Notes: a model not told the origin generated them from the letters alone. Numbered from the stretch's first letter, positions 35,337-45,828 are shown. The stretch: 64,000 nucleotides of DNA from Pediococcus parvulus (GCF_007990205.1 NZ_BJWE01000001.1:62001-126000); one strand, 5' to 3'. Numbers and translations are program-made.

Positions 35337-37293
35337 TTTGATCTGAATCAATTAATGCATCATATTCAAATGATTTTACAGACAAATTTGACAACATACT
35401 CTGAGGTAAACTTTCTATCAATAATTTTTGAATTTGTTTTGCTGTACCAATACCAGTTAAACAAGTTGTGATTATCAAGTCTTTTTTATTTTTTTGATAG
35501 AGCATCTTACCACTTGGAATACAATGATCAGGTATTTTTTTAACAATTTGTTCTAATGAAATACCGTGTGTCATTTTTTCTCCCGCATCCACCACCATTA
35601 ATGTTGACACGTTATCAATCAAACCAACTGTAAAACCCAACTTCATTTCTAGTTTTCTTACAATGTCCGCTGGAGAACCCATATCTATAAAAACCAATGT
35701 GTCCTTACGATGTTCATCATTCCTAAAATAATATTCAATCTTCTCAGCCATCTCTTTAGTATCAGAGTTTATCGGCATATCAATTGCATCAAAGATATTA
35801 TTTTTCAAGAGCCTATTAACGACATTAGCAATACTACTGGCAGTGGCATATCCATGGGCTAATATAAGTCCGTGAGTTGTAATATTGTTTTGTTTAACAT
35901 GTTTTTCCAACAAATTTCCGATTATAATCGTCTCGAAAAAAATCAATAATTCGATTAATCTCAGTAGAGTAATAATTAATTGGCATATCTGACTGAGCGT
36001 GTTTAAAAACAAGATAATCGTTAAAATCATTTACAGCATTGTAGCAATTTGATGCTAGTTCTCCGAAATCCATAGTTTCCCCACCCGCAGATATTGAATT
36101 TGTGATTAAAGAAATCATTCTATTTAGTGCATTATCATTACTTCCCTTTTGTGAAATTATATCAGGTAACGTCGTTTGAGGTGTGATGATCTGTAGTTCT
36201 TCTTGATTTTTGTGAAACGAAATTTTCTTTGATTGTTCTGGTTTCAATAATAGATCTCCATTATCATGAATAATTGACATTGCAACAATTTTCTTGATTT
36301 TAGATTTCATACCACCAATATTATCCTTGTATCGAACTTTAACCAATTCATCTATCAACTCAGGATAAATTTTGAATTCTCTATTGACAATTTTACTTTC
36401 CGCCATAAAGAATGACCAAATTAACTCCTTTTTCTCTGATAAAGTTCTTTCATAAATACTTGGGACTTTAATTTGAACTGGTATCCTTCTTATAAACGTT
36501 TTAAGAAAAGAACTACCAAGAGATTCTGTTGTTGCAAAAAGTAACCTCACATTGAGTTGCCGAGGATGCGTTGCCTCACCAACTCGATAAACTACACTAT
36601 CGTCCAAGTATGTAAATAATTTTTCTTGACCATGTGCTGATAACCTCTGCACTTCATCCAAAAAAAGAACTCCGTTTTGTGCTTGCTCAAATATACCAAC
36701 GTGGTCTTCTTCTGCACCCGTGAAAGCTCCCTTTTTATATCCAAATAATGAACTGGTTAACAGCTCCGGATTATCAGCATATTGCGCACAGTTAAAACTT
36801 ATAAATGGCGCATCACTTGAAACCAAAGATTTTTCTTCACAGTACTCGTAAAACTTTTTTGCCAAATAACTTTTCCGGATCCAGTTTCTCCAGTTAATAT
36901 TGTTGGCAACCCTTTACCAGGGTACATAGCAGCAGCCCGTAATTGTTCCAAGATTTGATATAGAGAAGCATCATGACCAATGATTTCACTAAAGGGTTCC
37001 TTTTTTTGATTTTTCTTCATAAAATCATGCAAATCTCTTAAGCTTTGAAAACCATCCAATTCACCATTACCGCCATTATTCAAAAACCATTCCCTTACTA
37101 TAAAAATAACCGGTCTAGTACTTATTTTCAGTAATCTTTTTGAATGAACCAGTAGATTTAAATAGTGACTTGCTGTATTTCTTTTTAATTTAAACTTTTT
37201 AGAAACTTCAAAAGCATTTGAAGTCTTAAAACTTAAATTTTTACTCATTTTTTCAATATAGTCATCAATTTCATTAATTAACATCAAATTCAC
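35311..37293 (-). pseudogene. LevR-like sigma-54-dependent PTS operon activator, frameshifted and truncated
   Basis: Three consecutive frames make one broken gene. Frame one (from 37293) has an N-terminal HTH-like part and reaches the Walker A motif TGETGSGK; it then shifts because a run in the codons for Gly-Lys-Ser has four A where five are expected (near 36876). The second frame (to 35894) carries the AAA+ body with KKGAFTGAEED, the loop that contacts sigma-54, and a following regulatory part. A second shift near 35910-35925 leads to a frame with an EIIA-mannose-type domain (THGLILAHGYATASS) and the start of an EIIB-like domain (IITTCLTGIGTA), which ends in the 21-bp inverted repeat, so the second PRD is missing. 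Intact relatives activate mannose-family PTS operons with RpoN. Two shifts plus truncation make sequencing error alone unlikely. Confidence 0.85.
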
Positions 37294-37341
37294 CCCCTGT
37301 TTCGAAGCAACGCAATCGCTTACATGCTAACATATGTACAT

Positions 37342-37378
37342 AAAAAAGCGCAACCATTTTCACGAGTTTGATTGCGTC
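37342..37378 (-). terminator. terminator upstream of the levR remnant
   Basis: On minus GCAATCA pairs with TGGTTGC and is followed by GC and six T. It lies after the hexuloisomerase-like remnant. Confidence 0.75.
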
Positions 37379-37398
37379 TTTATAACTTAAGTTTCATT

Positions 37399-37807
37399 TC
37401 ACTCTATATTTGTGTGTCGCCTTTGCATATTCCTTTCAATTTGATGTAACTGCGCTTTTAACTGAAGAATCAGTCCTTCCATATAAAGAATTCGAACAAA
37501 GATCCCATCGGCCGAATGGAACTTTTTGAACTAGTATTCTTACTATCGGATTTTATAAACACATAGTGATCAGATAGCTTGAGCAAAGGACTCGACATAT
37601 TTGCAACAATTATCATTACTTTACTACCAGCTTTTTTTGGCTTTTTTAATTCTGTCAATTATTTCTGGATTAGCTACCGAACCCGAAACTACTATATACA
37701 AATCATTTTTTAACTGCATAAGTCGATTACCAAACACTGGGCAACAATTACGGAGCGATCATTACCATCGGCAAAAATTTTTTAACATTAATTTTGATTT
37801 TATCCAT
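37399..37807 (-). pseudogene. remnant of a 6-phospho-3-hexuloisomerase-like SIS-domain gene
   Basis: Fragments in different frames spell parts of a HxlB-type SIS sugar-phosphate isomerase: GNRLMQL (cf. MRLMQLG), DLYIVVSGSVANPEIIDRI (the GSGSGET region), then after a shift KAGSKVMIIVANMSSPL, then SIRPMGSLFE, the family's highly conserved C-terminal block, followed by another shift. The N-terminal third is mostly deleted. The ATG at 37807 overlaps the stop of the epimerase-like remnant, as in a former operon. Intact enzymes convert hexulose-6-phosphate and fructose-6-phosphate, or serve related ketose-phosphate paths. Confidence 0.75.
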
Positions 37808-38307
37808 TATCAGTCACTCTCAAAAGTTTCTTCAGATTTTCTCTAGCAGTTTTCAATTTTACTATACAGCTACCAGAAACAAAGTCATCGCAATTTGCGC
37901 ACATGAAAGTTTGAATGTTGCTACTTTTAATTCCACCATCAACCGCAATTCTATAGTTCAAATTACCATTCTTTCGTTTTTTATCGAGCTAGTTAACTTT
38001 TTTGGCTCATTATAAGAACATTTTTGACCAACTCGATCTAGGCAAGTTAACCAAAACACGATGAATTAATGGCAATAAATATTTTATTGACTCTGGAGAA
38101 GAAACTGGATTCAACGTAATACCTGAATCAATACCTATCAATACCTAAGTTATTAATCTTAGTTATTAAGTAGTACAAATCTTCATTGCAATTACGGTGC
38201 ATAGTGATTGCACTAGCATCAGCTTCTACAAACCTATCCAAGTATTTTTCTGGAGAAGAAACCATTAAACCATGTAATTTCTTAAAAATTACCAAATAAA
38301 TAAAAAA
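37800..38307 (-). pseudogene. remnant of a ribulose-phosphate 3-epimerase-like gene
   Basis: Pieces match the epimerase barrel: HGLMVSSPEKYLDRFVEADA (cf. HLMVSNPEKYI), then GIDSGITLNPVSSPESI, a VGQKCSYNE piece (cf. GGQKFI), and RIAVDGGIKSSNIQ with DDFVSGSCIV near the end. The first break is an exact 10-bp tandem duplication at 38127-38136/38137-38146; removing one copy restores LGIDSGITLNP. More shifts and stops follow, and the N-terminus is missing where a terminator lies. The intact rpe at 52695-53351 is a separate gene; this one may have been an allulose-6-phosphate type epimerase. Confidence 0.8.
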
Positions 38308-38344
38308 GCACCCAGAAACGACTTCTAATCTCGTTTCTGGGTGC
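38308..38344 (-). terminator. strong terminator upstream of the epimerase remnant
   Basis: A 14-bp perfect stem, GCACCCAGAAACGA with TCGTTTCTGGGTGC, is followed on minus by six T. It probably ends the smc-ftsY-ylxM-ffh transcript; the 180 bp between it and ffh holds no gene that I can see. Confidence 0.9.
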
Positions 38345-38525
38345 TTCATCTCTTGGAATATGTAGCATCTAAATAGACGAACATATTCTATCTTTTATTT
38401 TGTATTTAAACTCCAACTAGCAACCTTAATCACTATTTTCATCTAAAAACTTTCCAAAATCATCAGCACTTTATACCAAATATCGCAGTGCTCTTACAGA
38501 AAATTTTGAATTTATTGGCCTAATC

Positions 38526-39959
38526 CTACTTATTACGCCGATTTTTCTTCATACGTTTTTTCTTATTTTTCTTGACCTTACGGACCATAGAATTCATCGC
38601 CATCTTCGAGAGACGACCACCTACGCCCTTACCCAACAAACCATCCATACCGTTGAAGTTACCTTTAGACATTTGGTTCATCATTTTTTTCATTTGACCA
38701 AACTGTTTAATCATTCGGTTAACTTCAACCACTGGTCGACCAGACCCACCAGCAATCCGACGACGCCGGCTTGGGTTCAACAAGTTTGGATCTTCCCGTT
38801 CAGCAGGAGTCATAGATAGCACGATCGCCTTCATATGAGCCATATCTTTAGGATCAATATTAGCGTTCTTTAAAGCAGGATTATTGGCCATCCCTGGAAT
38901 CATCTTCATGATATCTTCCATGGATCCCATATTTTGCATTTGATCCATTTGATCAACGAAATCGTTGAAGTCAAAACTATTTTCCCGGATCTTTTTGGTC
39001 ACATCCTGGGCTTGTTTTTCATCGTACTCTTTCTGGGTCTTTTCAATCAAGGTGAGCATATCGCCCATCCCCAAAATTCGGGAAGCCATTCGATCTGGAT
39101 GGAAGACATCGAGATCAGTCATCTTTTCGCCTTGCCCAATAAACTTAATTGGTTTACCAGTCACCGCGCGGATTGAAAGAGCAGCACCACCACGGGTGTC
39201 ACCATCTAACTTAGTTAAGACAACGCCCGTCACATCCAACTGATTATTAAAACCTTCAGCTGTATTGACCGCATTTTGACCAGTCATGGCATCGACAACT
39301 AACAGGATTTCATTTGGATGAGCTAATGCTTTGATTCGAGAAAGTTCATCCATCAGTTTTTCGTCAATTTGTAAACGACCGGCAGTATCAATAATGACAT
39401 AATCATTATTTTCTTCATCCGCTTTTTGCAAACCTTGACGCACAATCTCAACGGGATCAACATCAGTACCTAACTGGAAAACGGGCACATCAATTTGTTG
39501 TCCAACTTGGACCAACTGGTCAATAGCGGCAGGCCGATAAACATCCCCTGCAATCATCAATGGCCGCGCTTTTTGTTCATTTTTTAGCTTTAAAGCTAAT
39601 TTACCAGCAGTAGTAGTTTTACCTGCCCCTTGTAAACCAACCATCATGATAATTGTTGGTATTTTAGGTGATTTGTTTAAGTCAACAGCTTGATCACCCA
39701 TGATTTTAACTAACTCATCATTAACGATTTTGACAATCTGTTGAGTTGGATTTAAGCCCTTTAAGACATCCGCACCAATTGCTTTGTCACGAACTGTTTT
39801 AACGAAGTTTTTAACAACGGTAAAGTTAACGTCGGCCTCTAATAAGGCCAACCGAATTTCACGCATTGCTCCTCGTAAATCCGTTTCGGAAATTTTACCT
39901 TTTTTTCTTAATTTACTAAAAGCATTTTGAAGTCGATCTGTTAAACTTTCAAAAGCCAT
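38526..39959 (-). CDS. ffh: signal recognition particle protein Ffh
   Basis: SRP54 GTPase that targets nascent membrane proteins to FtsY with 4.5S RNA. NG domain with GLQGAGKTTTAGKLA near residue 108, DTAGRLQ and TKLDGDTRGGAALS; the M domain (about residues 300-477) is Met-rich and basic, with GSGRPVVEVNRMIKQF. The length, 477 residues, is typical. It follows ylxM by 17 bp. Normally rpsP would come next; here accessory DNA intervenes. Confidence 0.97.
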   Translation of the reverse strand: MAFESLTDRLQNAFSKLRKKGKISETDLRGAMREIRLALLEADVNFTVVKNFVKTVRDKAIGADVLKGLNPTQQIVKIVNDELVKIMGDQAVDLNKSPKIPTIIMMVGLQGAGKTTTAGKLALKLKNEQKARPLMIAGDVYRPAAIDQLVQVGQQIDVPVFQLGTDVDPVEIVRQGLQKADEENNDYVIIDTAGRLQIDEKLMDELSRIKALAHPNEILLVVDAMTGQNAVNTAEGFNNQLDVTGVVLTKLDGDTRGGAALSIRAVTGKPIKFIGQGEKMTDLDVFHPDRMASRILGMGDMLTLIEKTQKEYDEKQAQDVTKKIRENSFDFNDFVDQMDQMQNMGSMEDIMKMIPGMANNPALKNANIDPKDMAHMKAIVLSMTPAEREDPNLLNPSRRRRIAGGSGRPVVEVNRMIKQFGQMKKMMNQMSKGNFNGMDGLLGKGVGGRLSKMAMNSMVRKVKKNKKKRMKKNRRNK

Positions 39960-39976
39960 GGATTAGTCCCTACCTT

Positions 39977-40318
39977 TCATTCTCCCTCAATTGATTCTAG
40001 GTTATCTACTAATTGTAGAAGCGTTTTATCTTGTGCGTAATTGTTTTTAACATAGTCCATTAAACGATCCGTTTGGTGATTGCGCGCCAAAAAATCGCCA
40101 TAAGTATGCAGTTTTTCTTCGTAATCTTCTAAAATTTGAACTGTTCTCTTAATATTATCATACACTGCTTGCCGACTTACAGTATAATTTTCCGCAATTT
40201 CGCCTAGTGAATAATCATCGGCATAATAAAGTTCCATGTAATTACGCTGTTTTTTGGTTAATAAGCTCCCGTAAAATTCAAACAGAAAATTAATGCGGTT
40301 ATTTTTCTCAATCTCCAT
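39977..40318 (-). CDS. ylxM: YlxM/p13-like HTH protein
   Basis: A 113-residue helix-turn-helix protein encoded between ftsY and ffh in most Firmicutes; it modulates the SRP GTPases. [35 protein letters not shown] and [13 protein letters not shown] (recognition helix) are typical. Confidence 0.94.
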   Translation of the reverse strand: MEIEKNNRINFLFEFYGSLLTKKQRNYMELYYADDYSLGEIAENYTVSRQAVYDNIKRTVQILEDYEEKLHTYGDFLARNHQTDRLMDYVKNNYAQDKTLLQLVDNLESIEGE

Positions 40319-40334
40319 TTAATCACACTACTTC

Positions 40335-41456
40335 CTATTTGGCCGGCTCCAGAAAGCCACTAAACAGACCGTCGACAAAGTCTTTAGGTGAAAATGGACT
40401 TAAATCGTCCACCTGTTCGCCAAGTCCGACATACTTAACCGAAAGATGAAGTTGATTGCGAATTGCCAAAACAATCCCACCTTTTGCAGTTCCATCTAGT
40501 TTCGTCAAAATAATTCCAGTTACGTTGGTAGTTTCCTTAAAAATCTTAGCCTGACTCATTGCGTTTTGTCCAGTTGTTGCATCTAAAACGAGAAGAATCT
40601 CTTGCGGCGCATGCGGAATTTCACGTGTAATAACCCGTCGCATCTTATCAAGTTCCTTCATCAAATTAACTTTATTTTGCAATCTACCGGCTGTATCTAC
40701 CAAAACCAGATCATAATTTTCGGCTTTAGCCTTTTTAACAGCATCAAATACAATTGCTGCTGGATCACTTTTCTCTGGTCCCGAAACAACCGGAACCCCG
40801 TCACGTTTACCCCATTCTTGTAATTGCTCGATGGCACCTGCTCGGAATGTATCACAAGCAGCTAGTAACACTTTTTTACCGCGCTTCTTAAATCGATTGG
40901 CAAGTTTACCGATACTAGTAGTTTTACCAACACCATTTACACCGACAAACAGGAACACACTGGGCCCTTCAGTTGCAAAAACCAAGTGATTATCTTCTTT
41001 TGTACCGTTGCGTGTATAGAGTGAAACCAATTTAGATACGATCAAGTTCGAGATAACTTTTTGATCGTTTTCGTGCTTGGCTTCAATTTCTTCGCGCACT
41101 TCATCACTAATCTGAACAGCTGTTTCAAATCCGACATCAGCGCCAATTAAAGTTTCTTCTAAGTCATCATAAAAATCATCATCAACCCCACTAAAATTTG
41201 TAAATAGGGCGGTCAGCTTTTGACCAAAAGTGCGGCGTGACTTTTCCAAACCACGGTTATAACGATCGATTTCTGCTGCTTCTTCGCTCGTCACATTTTG
41301 TGGATTAACTTGCGTATCAGCTGGTGAAATTTCAGGCTCTTCAGGTGTTTTCTTTTCTATTGTTTTTTCTTCGTTTGCTTTTTGTTCTAACGCTTGTTGC
41401 GCCAAAGCTTCTTGTTCTTCAAGTTTCTTTTTCTTTCTTCGACCAAATATACTCAT
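40335..41456 (-). CDS. ftsY: SRP receptor FtsY
   Basis: Membrane-associated GTPase receptor for Ffh. An acidic and lysine-rich N-terminal region (about residues 1-70) precedes the NG domain with GVNGVGKTTSIGKLA, DTFRAGAIEQL, DTAGRLQNK and TKLDGTAKGG. The 373-residue length is normal. The start overlaps the smc stop by 4 bp. Confidence 0.97.
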   Translation of the reverse strand: MSIFGRRKKKKLEEQEALAQQALEQKANEEKTIEKKTPEEPEISPADTQVNPQNVTSEEAAEIDRYNRGLEKSRRTFGQKLTALFTNFSGVDDDFYDDLEETLIGADVGFETAVQISDEVREEIEAKHENDQKVISNLIVSKLVSLYTRNGTKEDNHLVFATEGPSVFLFVGVNGVGKTTSIGKLANRFKKRGKKVLLAACDTFRAGAIEQLQEWGKRDGVPVVSGPEKSDPAAIVFDAVKKAKAENYDLVLVDTAGRLQNKVNLMKELDKMRRVITREIPHAPQEILLVLDATTGQNAMSQAKIFKETTNVTGIILTKLDGTAKGGIVLAIRNQLHLSVKYVGLGEQVDDLSPFSPKDFVDGLFSGFLEPAK

Positions 41457-44400
41457 TGCGTGCTGGTCTCCTTTCGTGAAACATCTTCAAGTGATACAGA
41501 AGCCATCTTCGAAACTCCGGATTCTTGCATCGTGACCCCATATAAGACATCGCATTCTACCATTGTACCCTTTCGATGGGTAATCACAACAAATTGGGTC
41601 TGGTGACGGAAATTGCGGAGATAATCTGCAAAACGCGCCACATTTGCGTCATCAAAGGCAGCTTCAACTTCATCCAAAATACAAAATGGCACTGGGTTAA
41701 CTTCCAAAATTGAAAAAAGCAATGTAATCGCCGTTAGCGCCCGTTCACCACCAGAAAGTAAACTTAGTCGCTGAAACTTTTTACCAGGTGGCTGTGCCTT
41801 AATTTCCATCCCTGTGGTCAGTAAATGCTCAGGATCTGTTAATTCCAGTTTCGCCTTGCCACCACCAAACATTTTGACAAAGACTTTCGAAAATGAGGCT
41901 GAAATCTGATCAAAGGTGGTCTTAAAGCGTAATGCCGCTTCAGTATCAATTTCGTTGATCGTTTCAAGCAACTGCTTTTGCGAAGTCATTAAATCATCTT
42001 TTTGAGTGGTTAAAAATTGATAACGTTCAGATACCCGTTGGAATTCTTCAATCGCACCAACGTTTACTTCACCAATTTCGGCAAGACCCTTTTTAGCTAA
42101 CTTAAGTTCACGTTGTAACTCATCTGGAGCTACAGCTATACTTTGTGCTTTGGCTAATTCCAAGCTTAATTGATATTTCTCACTTAAATCATTCAAGGCG
42201 TGATCAACTTGCTCTGACAAACGAGTTTGCTTGATTTTAATAGTTTGCAACTCGTCACTTGAAACGGAACCGAGCTCCTGAACGCGTTGCAATTCTTGCT
42301 CTTTTTCAGTTAAGGATTGATCAAGCTTGGTAAAACTTGCTTTCTGGTCTTCCAATTGCATTTTTAATTCAGCAATCGCTTTTTTACTTTCAGCCAGTTC
42401 TTTTTGTTGTGCCTCATTTTTAGAACCAGTCGATTCCTTTTCTGAGCGTATCGTTACCTGGCGTTTTTTAGAATTTTGCACAAGCAGCTGCGTTTTTTCA
42501 ATTGTTTCTTCAAGCGCATTCAATCTCGTTTTTGCTTGGGTCAATGTGACCTGAGCATCTGTCAATTGATCCCGATAGTGCGCGAGTGCTTGTTGACTTT
42601 TATCCTGTTTTTCATGTAATTCAGTGAGCCGCTGTTTATATGAATTGGTATCGGTTGAAATCTTCTCCAAGTCGGCGTTCAATTGTTTTTCCTGTTGACT
42701 TAGATCCGCCGATTGGGTTGTGAAATCAGATTGTAAATCACCATTTTGCTGTGACTCATACTTAACAGCAACAATCCGACGATCCAACTCTGTGATCTGA
42801 TTTTTGGAAATGGTTAGTTTTGATTGACCATCTTTAAACAAATCATTAGTGACATTAAATTGTTGCCTTAATTCGCTACCCTTTGTTTCGGTGGCGGCTA
42901 GTCGCTGCTTTAAATCCTGAACTAAAGCTTCACGACTAGCCAATTGTGTTTTCATTTGGCTAACCTGTTTCGCCAAATTACTCCGTGCTTGCTTTTGGGT
43001 CAATAATCCAGCAGTTTGGTGACGATTCACACCACCAGTCATCGAACCAGACGGATTAATAATTTCGCCATCTAAGGTTACGATCTTCAAACGAGTTGAC
43101 AATTGCTTAGAAATCTTTGAAGCCTGCTTTAGATCCGTTGCCACACACACGTTACCCAGTAAAAACTGTTTAACCAATCTCCACTTATCAGAAGTTTGTA
43201 CCAGATCTGCGGCAATTCCCTCTACACCCTCTAAATTCTCTAATTCATGTTGCACTTTAGCTGAGACTTGTTTGGCATGAATTCTTGAGAGAGGCAATAA
43301 AGTCACTCTTCCGGCGCGTTGCTTAGTTAAATACTGAATAATTTGGCGCGCATCCTGATCATTTTGAGTAACTAGTTGCTGAAGCTGGCCACCCAATACA
43401 GTTTCAATCGCTTTTGTGTATTTATCAGGAACTTCCAGTAATTCGGAAACAACGCCAATTAGACCCGGAAATTGTGTCTTATTTTTTAAAACGTTTTGCA
43501 CACCTTGATAATAGCTACGAAGTTCTACATCTGAATTACTGAGCGTTTCTAACCTAGTCTTTGCTTGTTGATAAACCCGTAAAGCATCTAGCCAACTATC
43601 CTGACTTTGTTTTTGCTGTTCAGATAACTTTTGATAGTCACTTAAAGCCTCTTTTAATGTGTTTTTGGCAGTTTGGGCGTCCTTTTTTAAAGTCTCTACG
43701 CGCTTTTCTTGATCTTTAAAGCCAGCCGTTAATTCATCAAGTTGATCTTCTAATTTGCGCAGATCAGCATTGACATGCAATTGCTGTTGGCTATCTTGTT
43801 CATACCCTTTTTTTAGATTGACCTGTTCATTGTGAACTTGTGCCACTTGTTGCATTTTCTCAATATAAGTCGTCTGCAACTGATCAATCGTAGCTTGAAT
43901 CTCAGTCTGCTTTTTTTGAATTTCTTTTTCAGACAAATCTGCTAGTGCTGACTTAATTTTTTCAACGGTCTGTTGATTAGCAGCAACCTGTTGATCTAAT
44001 TCTACTTTTTGTGCCTGATAATCAGTTAGTTTTTGCGAATTAGCCTTGATAGTTTCCGCCAATTCACTGAGTTGTTGATCTTGATACTTAGTTTTCTCTG
44101 AACCGACATTTTGTTGACCGGCCAAATTCTCATACCTTTTAGTGGTATTCAATAAATCAGTTTGTAAATTATCTTTTTTTGATTCTAAAACTTGGCGTTG
44201 TTGCTTTAATTGATCAACCGTGATTGTCAAAGTCTTTTTTTGTTTCTGATATTGATCAACTAACTTTTCAGCAGCGGTTACTTTATCAGTGATTGATTGG
44301 CTTTGGCCTTGTAAACCCTCAATTAACTGAACTAATCGTGTTTTCTCCAACTTATCAAATTGCTTTTTTTGATCAACGTAATCTTGAGCCAGACTACTTT

Positions 44401-45022
44401 GTTCTTCCAAAGGCTCCAGTTGAGACTGGAGTTCGGCGATTAAATCACTCACTCGATCCAAATAATCGTTCGTTTTGCTTAGCTCTGATTCGGCTTTTTG
44501 TTTATCTTGTTTATAACTCAAAACGCCGGCGACCTCTTCAATAATGACCCGTCGATCTTCTGGTTTACTATTAAAGATTGCTTCAACCCGACCCTGAGAG
44601 ATTACAGAAAACGAATCGCGACCTAAACCAGTGTCAATAAACAGATCCAACACATCTTTTAGTCGGCAGTCATTTTGATTAATCAAATACTGACTGTCAC
44701 CATTACGAAACAATTTACGTGTCACACTGACTTCTGTAAAATCAGTCTTCAAAAAGTGATCCGAATTATCAAATGTAATGGTCACTGCCACCCGATTAAG
44801 AGGTTGTCTGCTTTGTGAGCCCGCAAAAATGACGTCGGGCATTTTTCCCCCACGTAAACTTTTAGCTGACTGCTCGCCCATGACCCAACGGACAGCTTCA
44901 ATAATGTTACTTTTGCCACTTCCGTTTGGCCCGACAACTCCGGTAATTCCGTCTTCAAAATTAATCGTGGTTTTATCGGCGAAGGACTTAAAGCCACTTA
45001 TTTGTAAGGACTTAAGTTTCAT
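41453..45022 (-). CDS. smc: chromosome segregation protein SMC
   Basis: Condensin ATPase, about 1189 residues. The N-terminal head has Walker A GPNGSGKSNIIEAVRW; two long coiled coils (about residues 165-500 and 670-1010) flank the hinge (near residues 515-640, with GLIGVVSELLEV and GVNRHQTAGLLT); the C-terminal head has the signature LSGGERALTAITLLF and Walker B CILDEVEAAFDDAN. I chose the ATG at 45022, giving MKLKSLQISGFKSFAD; Met codons six bases earlier share the same TAGGAG site. Confidence 0.97.
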   Translation of the reverse strand: MKLKSLQISGFKSFADKTTINFEDGITGVVGPNGSGKSNIIEAVRWVMGEQSAKSLRGGKMPDVIFAGSQSRQPLNRVAVTITFDNSDHFLKTDFTEVSVTRKLFRNGDSQYLINQNDCRLKDVLDLFIDTGLGRDSFSVISQGRVEAIFNSKPEDRRVIIEEVAGVLSYKQDKQKAESELSKTNDYLDRVSDLIAELQSQLEPLEEQSSLAQDYVDQKKQFDKLEKTRLVQLIEGLQGQSQSITDKVTAAEKLVDQYQKQKKTLTITVDQLKQQRQVLESKKDNLQTDLLNTTKRYENLAGQQNVGSEKTKYQDQQLSELAETIKANSQKLTDYQAQKVELDQQVAANQQTVEKIKSALADLSEKEIQKKQTEIQATIDQLQTTYIEKMQQVAQVHNEQVNLKKGYEQDSQQQLHVNADLRKLEDQLDELTAGFKDQEKRVETLKKDAQTAKNTLKEALSDYQKLSEQQKQSQDSWLDALRVYQQAKTRLETLSNSDVELRSYYQGVQNVLKNKTQFPGLIGVVSELLEVPDKYTKAIETVLGGQLQQLVTQNDQDARQIIQYLTKQRAGRVTLLPLSRIHAKQVSAKVQHELENLEGVEGIAADLVQTSDKWRLVKQFLLGNVCVATDLKQASKISKQLSTRLKIVTLDGEIINPSGSMTGGVNRHQTAGLLTQKQARSNLAKQVSQMKTQLASREALVQDLKQRLAATETKGSELRQQFNVTNDLFKDGQSKLTISKNQITELDRRIVAVKYESQQNGDLQSDFTTQSADLSQQEKQLNADLEKISTDTNSYKQRLTELHEKQDKSQQALAHYRDQLTDAQVTLTQAKTRLNALEETIEKTQLLVQNSKKRQVTIRSEKESTGSKNEAQQKELAESKKAIAELKMQLEDQKASFTKLDQSLTEKEQELQRVQELGSVSSDELQTIKIKQTRLSEQVDHALNDLSEKYQLSLELAKAQSIAVAPDELQRELKLAKKGLAEIGEVNVGAIEEFQRVSERYQFLTTQKDDLMTSQKQLLETINEIDTEAALRFKTTFDQISASFSKVFVKMFGGGKAKLELTDPEHLLTTGMEIKAQPPGKKFQRLSLLSGGERALTAITLLFSILEVNPVPFCILDEVEAAFDDANVARFADYLRNFRHQTQFVVITHRKGTMVECDVLYGVTMQESGVSKMASVSLEDVSRKETSTQ

Positions 45023-45040
45023 TAACATCAAACTCCTAAT

Positions 45041-45751
45041 CTAAGCATTCTTTACCCGTAACTTTTGCAAGGCATCTTTGGCAGCATCTTGTTCCGCTAA
45101 TTTCTTGGACTTACCCGTGCCAACACCAAGTTTTCGATCATCGGCAAAAACAGCAACTTCAAAATCTAGATCATTATCGGGACCTGCTTCGTTTAACAAC
45201 TCATAATGAATCAAGACGTCGCCATCACGTTGCAAAATTTCCTGTAAATTAGTTTTGTGATCAATCACGTGATCAAAAGCACCAGTATCCAATTTAGGAA
45301 AAATAACTTGGTGCACAAACTTTTCAACAGTTTGTCGGCCCTGGTCTATATAGACTGCCCCAACAAAAGATTCAAAAATATCACAAAGAAGTGAATCACG
45401 ATTCCGAGCGCCAGCCTTTTCTTCACCCTTACCAAGCCGGATGTATTGATCAAAATGACATTCACGCGCAAACTGACTAAAACTAGCTTCACAAACCATA
45501 GCTGCTCTCAAACGAGTTAGCTTTCCTTGTGGCATTTCTGGATAACGTTTAAAAATATATTCGGAGACGATTAACTGTAAAACTGCATCCCCCAAAAATT
45601 CGATTCGTTCATAAAATTTCAACCCTTGATTGGGATGTTCATTGACATATGACGCTTGAGTTAAAGCTTCGTCCAATAAACTTTCGTCATGAAATTCAAT
45701 TTGAAAATTCTTCTTTAATGCTTCATCAATTGATTTTTTCAAAAGTTTCAT
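45041..45751 (-). CDS. rnc: ribonuclease III
   Basis: Double-strand RNA endonuclease for rRNA and mRNA processing. The catalytic signature ERIEFLGDAVLQLIVSEY lies near residue 45, the second acidic site in LCDIFESFVGAVYID, and the dsRNA-binding domain occupies about residues 160-233 (DPLGVGTGKSKKLAEQDAAKDAL-like). 236 residues, standard length and place upstream of smc. Confidence 0.96.
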   Translation of the reverse strand: MKLLKKSIDEALKKNFQIEFHDESLLDEALTQASYVNEHPNQGLKFYERIEFLGDAVLQLIVSEYIFKRYPEMPQGKLTRLRAAMVCEASFSQFARECHFDQYIRLGKGEEKAGARNRDSLLCDIFESFVGAVYIDQGRQTVEKFVHQVIFPKLDTGAFDHVIDHKTNLQEILQRDGDVLIHYELLNEAGPDNDLDFEVAVFADDRKLGVGTGKSKKLAEQDAAKDALQKLRVKNA

Positions 45752-45828
45752 CCTTCCTTAAATACTCACTATAACATTATAGCTTTTTTTAGCGAAACTG
45801 CCTACTACATCGCCATTACAGATACAAA

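Noticed and set aside
36865-36885. Programmed frameshift in the LevR-like gene
   Set aside because: A second shift, a truncated C-terminus and two neighbouring decayed genes fit loss of function better; the A run is too short for a usual slippery site.
41453-45022. Repeat-like Gln/Lys-rich stretches
   Set aside because: They are the coiled coils of SMC.
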